DNA from: an uncultured Bacteroidales bacterium
Lineage (GTDB): Bacteria > Bacteroidota > Bacteroidia > Bacteroidales > Paludibacteraceae
DNA: 35,463 nucleotides
Assembly: GCA_937901025.1 (NCBI GenBank)
Contig: CALCGR010000057.1
Coordinates: 1-35,463, forward strand
Direction: 5' to 3'
Position numbers and translations under genes: made by a program. Each line of letters begins with the position of its first letter. Positions within the stretch are counted from its first letter, which is position 1. Positions 7,826 through 15,406 of this stretch are shown in pieces. Below the pieces are notes generated by a model that was given only the letters and a program-made list of their open reading frames with translations, did not search any database and had not been told where the DNA came from.

Positions 7826-10800
7826 ATGGCTAAAACAAATATATTCGTCAATCGTAAGGTTATGGCGATGTCCATTTCCTTGCTTATCCTTTTGATAGGA
7901 TTCATTTCGTTACAGACGCTCCCTATTGAGCAATACCCGGATATTGCTCCTCCGTCGGTTTATGTATCTACTTCTTATTCGGGTGCAGATGCCACTTCCG
8001 CGATGGAGTCTGTCATCGTTCCCTTAGAAGACCAAATCAATGGTGTGGAGAACATGCTATATATGTCCTCTACCGCCTATTCAACGGGCGAAGTGGAGAT
8101 TGTGGTTTACTTCAAACAGGGTACTGACCCCAACATGAATACCGTCAACGTACAAAACCGCGTACAAGCGGCGATGGGACTGATGCCGGCAGAGGTAACG
8201 CAAGTGGGTGTCTCCGTCAGCAAGAAACAGAATAGTATTCTCCAGATATCGGGTTTGGTCAGCCGAGATGGACGTTTTGATGAGCAGTTCATTGCTAACT
8301 ATATTGACATTAACCTCAAACCTCGTCTGCTGCGTATCCCGGGGGTAGGTGCAATCACAATGCTGGGCAACACGTATTCGATGCGTATTTGGTTGAAGCC
8401 CGACGTAATGGCCCAATATAAGTTGACACCGACGGATGTGTTCAGTGCTTTACAATCCCAGAACCTTGTTCAAGCCACAGGCTCGCTCGGTAATCAATCG
8501 GGCAACACCTACCAGTTTAGCATGGAGTGGACGGGTCGCCTCAAGACCGAAGAGGAGTTTCAGAATATCGTTATCCGGGCAACACCGGCAGGCGAAGTGT
8601 TGCGCTTAGCCGATGTGGCGAAAATCGAATTAGGTAACGTTAATTATAACTACACCTCTGCCATTGACGACTGTCCGGGTGTGCTGTTTATTGTCAACCA
8701 AACGGCAGGTTCGAACGCCACGGAAATCAATAAGCAGATTGCTCAGATCTATGAGGATGTCAAGAAAGAACTGCCTGCCGGAATGGAGTTCACCACCCTA
8801 CTCACCTCTGACGACTTCCTTTATGCCGCTATTCACAACGTGATCGAGACCCTTATCATCGCTATTCTGCTCGTTATCCTCGTTGTATTCTTCTTCTTGC
8901 AAAACTTTAAGGCGACGCTTATCCCGTCTATCTCGATCATTGTTTCGCTACTCGGCACATTTGCCGTGGTCAAAGCCGCAGGCTTCTCCCTTAACATCAT
9001 CACCCTCTTTGCCCTCGTTCTCGCGATCGGTACCGTCGTGGATGATGCCATCGTCGTGGTTGAAGCCGTGATGGCTAAACTGGAGGGAGGAAAATATAAG
9101 TCCTCCTACGATGCCACCAACGATGCCTTGTCCGAGGTTAAGATGGCGGTTATATCCTGTACGCTCGTATTTATGGCGGTGTTTATTCCTGTCACATTTA
9201 TGCCGGGTACCTCGGGTACATTCTTCACGCAGTTTGGTATCACGTTGGCATCCTCTGTGGGTATCAGTTGTATCTGCGCCTTGACCCTCTGTCCTGCTCT
9301 GTGCGTGATTTTAATGAAACCCAAACAAGAGGAGGAAAAGAAGAGTTTCACTGCTTATGTCAGACACATCTACGAGGTTTCCTATACCGCGATGGCAAAT
9401 AAGTACCAAGGCTGGGTAGAGCGTTTTATCAAACGTTATAAAGTGGCTTGGATTCTGCTCCTCATTGCCGGTGGAGTCCTCTTCTATCTGATGAAGACGA
9501 TGCCTACAGGTCTCGTTCCGCAAGAGGACAAAGGAGTGATGCTCGTTAACGTGACCGCTCCTGCGGGTACGACACTTAAAGAGACCGACGAGATCCTGCT
9601 CAAAGTCGAGGAACGTATCAAACAGATTCCCGAAGTGGAGTCTTTTGCTCGCGTAGCCGGTTATGGACTCATCTCCGGTAGCGACTATAGTTACGGAATG
9701 TTCGTCGTTCGCCTCAAAACGTGGGACGAGCGTAAGGGTATCAATCACTCCATAGATATGGTGATGTACCGTTTCTATCAGGCTTGTGAGGATATCAAAG
9801 AAGCTTCCATTATGCCTTTCCAAACGCCTCAGATATCGGGTTATGGTAACTCCAACTCTGTAGAACTTATTCTCGAGGATCGCCAAGGCGGTGAGATGAG
9901 CACATTCTTTGACTATGCTAATAAGTTCCGTACCAAAGTAATGGAGCGACCCGAAGTAAGTATGGCTATCCTCAACTACTCCGAGAGTTTCCCGAAATAC
10001 GAAGTCAGCGTGAATAACGTTCAATGTGCTCGCGCGGGTATTGATGTGGCTACGGTTCTTAGCACCTTAGGCTCTTATTGCGCCGGTGCGTACGTGGGTA
10101 ACTATAATAAGTTCGGTAAAGTCTATCGCGTTATGGTTAGCGCTGCGCCTGAGTATCGTCTCGATGCCTCCGCACTCAATAATATCTACATCAAAGTAAA
10201 CGATAAGATGACCCCTATCTCGCAATTCGTCACCTTAATACCCAAAGTAGGTTCTGCTACCAAGAACCGCTTTAACCTCTACCAATCCATCACATGTAAC
10301 GTCAATCCTGCCGGTGGTTATTCTGAGGCACAAGCCCAAAAAGCCGTCGAAGAGGTCTTTGCCGAAGTCTTCCCTCGTTCGGGTTATGGTTTCGAGTATG
10401 GAGCGATGTCCCGCGAATTGGCTGAAAACGCCAAGAGCAACACAACGGGAATGATCTACCTCATCGCTATCTTCCTTATCTACCTCATCTTAGCTTGTCT
10501 GTACGAGTCGTGGTTCATTCCGTTTGCCGTCCTGCTCTCCGTGCCGTTCGGTCTGATGGGCTCGTTCCTGACCTCCAAACTATGCGGACTGGATAACAAT
10601 ATCTACCTCCAAGCGGGCGTGATTATGCTCATTGGCTTGCTTGCTAAGACGGCTATCTTGATTACCGAGTTTGCTGTCGAGAAACACAAACAAGGAATGT
10701 CCATTATGGATGCCGCTAAGGGGGCGTGCCAAGACCGTTTCCGTCCTATCTTGATGACCGTCTTCACGATGATTGTCGGAATGATTCCGCTTATCATCGA

Positions 10801-12418
10801 GGGAGGTGCCGGTGCTAATGGTAACCGCTCCCTCTCCATCGGTGTGGTAGGCGGTATGACCATCGGTATCATCGCTATTCTCTTCGTCGTTCCCGCCTTC
10901 TATATCGTCTTCCAAACCCTACACGATAAGATCCAAGGCACACCCGAGGAAAAGGATAAAAAAACCTCCTCAATCCTCAATCCTCAATCCTCAATCATCG
11001 TTATCGCTCTCCTCGCGATAATGACGCTCCCTTCCTGCGGTATCTATAAGAAATACCAGCCTTCGACGACTGTCGAAACAGAGATTTATGGTACCGACTC
11101 TATCACGAAAGCTTATGCCGGAGACACCTCTTGGGCACAACAGTCGTGGCGGGAGATCTTTATTGACCCGCAACTGCAAGCCCTCATTGATACGGCTCTT
11201 GTACGTAATACCGACTTGCAAGTGGCTCGTCTGAATATCCAACAAGCGCAAGCTAATGTATTGCAGTCCAAACTCGCTTATCTGCCCTCCATCGGTGTAG
11301 CCCCCCAAGGAGGCATCAGCCGGTTCATCAGCGGACCCAACCAAACCCTCGCACCTACCTATAGCATCCCCTTCTCCGCTTCGTGGGAGATAGAGGTGTT
11401 CGGGTCTATCACCCAACGTTTGCGTCATGCCAAAGCACTCGCTTATCAAGCAGAGGATGTCAAACAAGCTACCCAAGCGCAGTTGATTGCCACCCTTGCG
11501 ATGAATTATTACAACCTCATTCTCCTCGATCGACAGTTGCAGATTGCTATTGACAGCCGCGAGTTGTGGGGGAAGTCCTTGGAGACTCAACGCTCGTTGA
11601 TGCTCAATGGTAAAGCTTATGCTCCTGCGGTAGAACAGATGCAAGCGTCCATCAGTAATGTTGAGAACCAGATTCTGGACCTTCGTCGGGCTATCCGTCG
11701 TACAGAGAACACGATCTGTCTTCTGTTGGCAATCCCTCCACAAACCATCAAACGCTCTGAGCGGAAGGACATCGTTGTACCCGATTTCCACCTCGGTGCA
11801 CCTGTTGATGTCCTTGCTAACCGTCCGGACGTAAGAGCCGCACAGCGTCAGTTAGAGGCTGCCTACTACGTCACCCAGCAAGCCCGTTCGGCCTTCCTGC
11901 CGAAACTCACCCTCAGCGGCATTGTTGGTTGGACCAATAGCGATGGGACATCGATCTTCAATCCTGCCCAATGGATCCTCAATGCCGTAGGACAACTGAC
12001 GCAACCGCTCTTCCAGCAAGGTAAACTCATTGCCCAACTGCGCATGGCCAAGGCCCAACAGGAGCAAGCCCGACTAAACTTCGCACAAACCATTCTTAAA
12101 GCCGGTAATGAAGTGAATGAGGCATTAGCAGACTTCCAAACGGCAAAAGAGAAGAGTATCGTTTATGTAAACCAAGTAGCCGCTTTGCAGGCAGCTTATG
12201 AGGGGACTTATGAGTTACAACAGAACGGTAAGACCATGTACCTTGAGGTGTTGCAGACCCAAGAGACGTTACTGGCAGCCCAGCTCTCGCAGTCGCAAAA
12301 CCTCTACGAGGAAGTTGTAGCCCTCATCCGACTCTACTCCGCCCTCGGCGGGGGTACCGAACTCACCCCGGACGAACCGTCCGCTAAAACCGCAAAACAT
12401 GTTAAACCCATTAAATAA
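7826..12418 (+). CDS. RND efflux permease fused to its outer-membrane factor (AcrB-like + TolC/NodT-like)
   Basis: 1530 aa in one open frame. Residues 1 to about 1045 are a full-length RND permease: N-terminal TM1, periplasmic loops, the TM4 pair in GTVVDDAIVVVE, and the TM10 lysine in LLAKTAILITEFA, which form the proton relay. After a linker (PEEKDKKTSSILNPQSS), a hydrophobic stretch IIVIALLAIMTLPSC forms a lipoprotein signal with lipobox Cys1071. Residues 1071-1530 are a complete outer-membrane factor with two coiled-coil repeats (DLQVARLNIQQAQANVLQSK; NRPDVRAAQRQLEAAY). The C-terminus of an RND pump is cytosolic, so the internal signal would carry the channel to the periplasm and could let LspA release it. 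The seam is encoded by four CCTCAAT units. Frame shift, assembly error or true fusion cannot be separated here. The adaptor is encoded immediately upstream. Confidence 0.9.
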   Translation: MAKTNIFVNRKVMAMSISLLILLIGFISLQTLPIEQYPDIAPPSVYVSTSYSGADATSAMESVIVPLEDQINGVENMLYMSSTAYSTGEVEIVVYFKQGTDPNMNTVNVQNRVQAAMGLMPAEVTQVGVSVSKKQNSILQISGLVSRDGRFDEQFIANYIDINLKPRLLRIPGVGAITMLGNTYSMRIWLKPDVMAQYKLTPTDVFSALQSQNLVQATGSLGNQSGNTYQFSMEWTGRLKTEEEFQNIVIRATPAGEVLRLADVAKIELGNVNYNYTSAIDDCPGVLFIVNQTAGSNATEINKQIAQIYEDVKKELPAGMEFTTLLTSDDFLYAAIHNVIETLIIAILLVILVVFFFLQNFKATLIPSISIIVSLLGTFAVVKAAGFSLNIITLFALVLAIGTVVDDAIVVVEAVMAKLEGGKYKSSYDATNDALSEVKMAVISCTLVFMAVFIPVTFMPGTSGTFFTQFGITLASSVGISCICALTLCPALCVILMKPKQEEEKKSFTAYVRHIYEVSYTAMANKYQGWVERFIKRYKVAWILLLIAGGVLFYLMKTMPTGLVPQEDKGVMLVNVTAPAGTTLKETDEILLKVEERIKQIPEVESFARVAGYGLISGSDYSYGMFVVRLKTWDERKGINHSIDMVMYRFYQACEDIKEASIMPFQTPQISGYGNSNSVELILEDRQGGEMSTFFDYANKFRTKVMERPEVSMAILNYSESFPKYEVSVNNVQCARAGIDVATVLSTLGSYCAGAYVGNYNKFGKVYRVMVSAAPEYRLDASALNNIYIKVNDKMTPISQFVTLIPKVGSATKNRFNLYQSITCNVNPAGGYSEAQAQKAVEEVFAEVFPRSGYGFEYGAMSRELAENAKSNTTGMIYLIAIFLIYLILACLYESWFIPFAVLLSVPFGLMGSFLTSKLCGLDNNIYLQAGVIMLIGLLAKTAILITEFAVEKHKQGMSIMDAAKGACQDRFRPILMTVFTMIVGMIPLIIEGGAGANGNRSLSIGVVGGMTIGIIAILFVVPAFYIVFQTLHDKIQGTPEEKDKKTSSILNPQSSIIVIALLAIMTLPSCGIYKKYQPSTTVETEIYGTDSITKAYAGDTSWAQQSWREIFIDPQLQALIDTALVRNTDLQVARLNIQQAQANVLQSKLAYLPSIGVAPQGGISRFISGPNQTLAPTYSIPFSASWEIEVFGSITQRLRHAKALAYQAEDVKQATQAQLIATLAMNYYNLILLDRQLQIAIDSRELWGKSLETQRSLMLNGKAYAPAVEQMQASISNVENQILDLRRAIRRTENTICLLLAIPPQTIKRSERKDIVVPDFHLGAPVDVLANRPDVRAAQRQLEAAYYVTQQARSAFLPKLTLSGIVGWTNSDGTSIFNPAQWILNAVGQLTQPLFQQGKLIAQLRMAKAQQEQARLNFAQTILKAGNEVNEALADFQTAKEKSIVYVNQVAALQAAYEGTYELQQNGKTMYLEVLQTQETLLAAQLSQSQNLYEEVVALIRLYSALGGGTELTPDEPSAKTAKHVKPIK
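10968..10995 (+). repeat. Four perfect CCTCAAT heptamers at the pump/channel seam
   Basis: CCTCAAT is repeated four times without interruption. Because 7 is not a multiple of 3, gain or loss of one unit changes the frame. The two alternative frames past the array meet TAA at 11019-11021 or a stop about 20 codons later, so the pump would end shortly after TM12 and the channel would be separated. TAA 11019 overlaps ATG 11021 (TAATG), which is in the channel frame but lies after the hydrophobic core. Confidence 0.85.
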
Positions 12419-12426
12419 TTAGTATT

Positions 12427-14346
12427 ATGAAACACACTAGTCTTTCTTTCATCCTTTGCGCATTGTGCATTGTGCACCTTGCATCCTGCACGACGAAAGC
12501 CCCTCACAACCCTATCACGCCTATCCACCTCACGGGGGATAAGACCGTCGTTCTGTTAACCGATTACCTGCCCGGTAATCCCGATACGATCATCCTCACC
12601 GGCAATGAACTGGGGGTTTATCAGTCAATCGTTACCTTACCTAATCTGCCTACGGAACAGGCAATGATCACCACCGGTTGCACCGGTAATAGCCTACAAG
12701 TCGGCTTCACTCGCCCCGTCACCGACCCGCAGTTCGTGGTTATGCTCGATAACGAACGCGTGGAGGACTTCACCTACGACGAAACTACCCAAACCCTCAC
12801 CATTAATCTTACAGCGAAGCGGGCGCAGCGGTCCTTCCTCCGCGTCTATGCTACCGACGGTCAAGTCCTCTTCAATGACCTGCTCATCCCGTTGCAAAAC
12901 GGCAAAGTGGTGACGAATGTCAAACAACTCAATCGACAAGACGATAACGCACAGATCCTTTACTCCATCTTGATTGACCGTTTTAACAATGGTAACACCA
13001 CCAATGACTGGAAAATCAATTCGCCCGACGTATTGGATATCTGCGACTACCAAGGAGGCGACTTGGCGGGTATAACCCAAAAGATTAAGGACGGGTTCTT
13101 CGATAACCTCGGTATCACTACCCTCTGGATCAGTCCTATCACCCAAAACCCATGGGACGCTTGGGGCTATTATCCCTTCTATCACGGAAACAAATTTGAC
13201 GACACCAAGAACTATACCAAATATACCGGCTATCACGGCTATTGGCCTATCCTGGGTACCGTCATAGATAAACGTTTGGGTACCCCCGACGAATTAAACA
13301 CCTTATTATCTACCGCGCACGCGCATAAGATGAATGTCATCCTTGACTACGTAGCCAACCATATGCACAAGGATGCACCTACCTTGCAACAACATCCCGA
13401 TTGGAAAACGGACTCTATCTTACCCGACGGACGACGCAACTTCGAACTCTGGGACGATGCCCGCTTGACCACGTGGTTCGACATCCATATCCCTACCCTC
13501 GACCTCGAACGCACAGAAGTCTATCAAGCCATGACCGACACCGCCCTTTATTGGCTCGAACACTATGACTTCGACGGCTTCCGTCACGATGCCTGCAAAC
13601 ATATCCCCGAATGCTACTGGCGTACCCTCGGAGCAAAGATGGCGGAACGCTTCCCCGACCGCCATATCTGGATGATTGGTGAGACCTACGGCAGCCCGGA
13701 ACTCATCAACTCCTATGTCAAAACCGGTATGCTTAATGCCCAATTCGACTTCAACATCTATTTCACCGTCATGCACGCCCTCATGGGAGATCAACCTATG
13801 TCCGACATCGACCGCACGATTCGCGAGTCGCTCGCCGTCTATGGGGCTCACCACACCATGGGTAATATCTCCGGCAACCACGACCAGCCTCGTTTTGCTT
13901 CCATAGCCGGGGAACAAATCCGCTTCAACGAGGACACCAAAGAGGCCGGCTGGACGCGCGAGATCGGTATCGGATATGCGGATCAAGCCTATCACCTTGC
14001 CCTGCTGCAAGAGATGATTAACTTCACCATTCCGGGGGTTCCTTGCATCTACCAAGGCGACGAGTATGCCGAAGTAGGCGGTAATGACCCCGATAACCGT
14101 CACATGGTTAAGTTCAGCGGACTAAACGAGGAACAACAAAACTTCCGCACACAAGTGACCGAACTCATTCACCTGCGCCGTACTACCTTACCCCTCATCT
14201 ATGGTGACTATATCCCCGTAGCTGCTACGGAAAATAGTATCGAGTTTAAGCGCATCTATATGAACCATATTGCCCATATTAAAATTGATCGCAATGAAGA
14301 AAGTTTTATTGATCTTGATGGCGTTCGCGTGTTTAGCGTGCAATAA
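12427..14346 (+). CDS. GH13 alpha-amylase-type lipoprotein
   Basis: 639 aa. The signal ends in LAS-C21 (lipobox). A beta-sandwich of about 30-150 precedes the catalytic barrel (YSILIDRFNNG at about 179). GH13 regions are complete: I D307-YVANH, II GFRHD388-ACKH with the nucleophile Asp388, III acid/base E419 (IGETYG), IV N484-HD486-Q. The KH after the nucleophile fits alpha-1,4-glucan hydrolysis. It is probably anchored in the outer membrane. The C-terminus runs 53 nt into the next gene and ends in a non-family-like tail (from about YMNHIAHIKID), so the usual C-terminal sheet may be shortened or the original stop lost. Signal-peptide heptamers (12460-12490) and a small repeat insert (LTAKRAQRSFL, about 128-138) are present. 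Confidence 0.9.
   Translation: MKHTSLSFILCALCIVHLASCTTKAPHNPITPIHLTGDKTVVLLTDYLPGNPDTIILTGNELGVYQSIVTLPNLPTEQAMITTGCTGNSLQVGFTRPVTDPQFVVMLDNERVEDFTYDETTQTLTINLTAKRAQRSFLRVYATDGQVLFNDLLIPLQNGKVVTNVKQLNRQDDNAQILYSILIDRFNNGNTTNDWKINSPDVLDICDYQGGDLAGITQKIKDGFFDNLGITTLWISPITQNPWDAWGYYPFYHGNKFDDTKNYTKYTGYHGYWPILGTVIDKRLGTPDELNTLLSTAHAHKMNVILDYVANHMHKDAPTLQQHPDWKTDSILPDGRRNFELWDDARLTTWFDIHIPTLDLERTEVYQAMTDTALYWLEHYDFDGFRHDACKHIPECYWRTLGAKMAERFPDRHIWMIGETYGSPELINSYVKTGMLNAQFDFNIYFTVMHALMGDQPMSDIDRTIRESLAVYGAHHTMGNISGNHDQPRFASIAGEQIRFNEDTKEAGWTREIGIGYADQAYHLALLQEMINFTIPGVPCIYQGDEYAEVGGNDPDNRHMVKFSGLNEEQQNFRTQVTELIHLRRTTLPLIYGDYIPVAATENSIEFKRIYMNHIAHIKIDRNEESFIDLDGVRVFSVQ
12460..12490 (+). repeat. GCATTGT heptamer array forming a lipoprotein signal
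   Basis: GCATTGT, GCATTGT, GCACCTT, GCATCCT, GCA. In frame this gives ALCIVHLASC, again covering hydrophobic core and lipobox. This is the cleanest copy of the family in the window. Confidence 0.8.
12810..12835 (+). repeat. Short member of the CAGC...GCGGT repeat family
   Basis: CTTACAGCGAAGC followed by GGGCGCAGCGGTC resembles the units at 6293 and 25852. It is translated as LTAKRAQRS in the N-terminal beta-sandwich of the amylase. It is weaker than the other two copies. Confidence 0.45.
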
Positions 14347-15406
14347 ACACCAAACGGAGGATATACCCACTCCCGCCGGTGACACCCTACCCCCCTACCC
14401 CTCTACTCCTCTCCTCCCAATAAAAGGAGCGGACCTGTCCTGGCTCACGGAACAGGAACAAATGGGGGTGCTCTTCTACGACACCCTCGGGCAAGCCCAA
14501 GAATGCATGGCACTGCTCAAAGCCTGTGGTATGACGGCCGTGCGACTACGCGTGTGGGTGAACCACCCTACCGGAGATTGGTGCAACAAGGAAGATGTGG
14601 TCACCAAAGCCCAACGGGCTGCCGCCCTCGGACTGCACGTGATGATCGACTTTCATTACTCCGACGACTTTGCCGACCCGAGCAAACAAGTGACCCCTGC
14701 CGCGTGGAAGAACTACACTTTGGACGAACTTAAGTCTGCTGTCGCTAACCACACAACGGACGTTCTAACCGCCCTCCAACAAGCATCTGTCACCCCCGAT
14801 TGGATACAGATAGGCAACGAGACCCGCAACGGTATGCTCTGGCCCGTAGGACAACTATGGAACGACAAAGGCGACCTGCCCAACGGCTGGAAAAACTATG
14901 CCGCACTCACAACGGCGGGCTACGATGCTGCTAAAACCATCTTCCCGAAGGCAACCATCATCGTTCATATTGACAATGCCTACGAGAACAATAATTGGTT
15001 CTTCCGCAAGTTAAAACAAAACGGCGGAAAGTTCGATGCGATTGGACTGAGCCACTACCCGATGATGAAAGAGTGGTCCAAGAAAGACTGGCAAGAGATG
15101 AATAAACTGGCAGCCAATAACATCAAACTACTCCATGGCGAGTTCAACTGCCCCATCATCATGGCAGAGATAGGAACACTCTCCGCAAGTAATCAGGTGC
15201 CTACGGCGGTAAAAGTAATTGCAGACCTTAGGTCGCGTTTGGATACGCTCGACTACTTCCAAGGGTACTTCTATTGGGAACCGCAATGCTATGGCGGCTG
15301 GAAACCTGCTGAATATAAAACCAAAGGTTGGGGTGCCTATAATATGGGCGCCTTCACCACCAATGGCCAACCCAATCAAGCAATCCTCGAACTATGGCGA
15401 CACTAA
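14294..15406 (+). CDS. GH53 endo-beta-1,4-galactanase lipoprotein
   Basis: 370 aa from ATG 14294 (MKKVLLILMAFACLA-C), a clear lipoprotein signal; an ATG at 14270 would only add MPILKLIA. KGADLSWLTEQEQMGV is the conserved GH53 start. Acid/base E176 is in IQIGNETRNGMLWP and nucleophile E292 in IIMAEIGT. It cuts beta-1,4-galactan side chains of pectin or related arabinogalactan. The segment between signal and domain (about 32-42) is repeat-derived LPPYPSTPLLP. The gene overlaps the amylase by 53 nt and the GH2 gene by 13 nt, so the three are probably co-translated. Pairing with GH2 points to galactan use. Confidence 0.92.
   Translation: MKKVLLILMAFACLACNKHQTEDIPTPAGDTLPPYPSTPLLPIKGADLSWLTEQEQMGVLFYDTLGQAQECMALLKACGMTAVRLRVWVNHPTGDWCNKEDVVTKAQRAAALGLHVMIDFHYSDDFADPSKQVTPAAWKNYTLDELKSAVANHTTDVLTALQQASVTPDWIQIGNETRNGMLWPVGQLWNDKGDLPNGWKNYAALTTAGYDAAKTIFPKATIIVHIDNAYENNNWFFRKLKQNGGKFDAIGLSHYPMMKEWSKKDWQEMNKLAANNIKLLHGEFNCPIIMAEIGTLSASNQVPTAVKVIADLRSRLDTLDYFQGYFYWEPQCYGGWKPAEYKTKGWGAYNMGAFTTNGQPNQAILELWRH
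14384..14418 (+). repeat. CTACTCCT octamer repeat in the GH53 gene
   Basis: GACACCCTACCCCCCT followed by CTACTCCT-type units gives DTLPPYPSTPLLP directly after the lipoprotein signal. It is nearly the same as the copy at 15444 in the neighbouring GH2 gene. Confidence 0.75.

Noticed and set aside
14384..14418. Proline/serine-rich cell-wall or glycosylation linker as a normal protein feature
   Set aside because: The same nucleotide word occurs in unrelated genes, near a stop codon in reverse, and near C-termini, so a DNA repeat explains it better than protein-level convergence.
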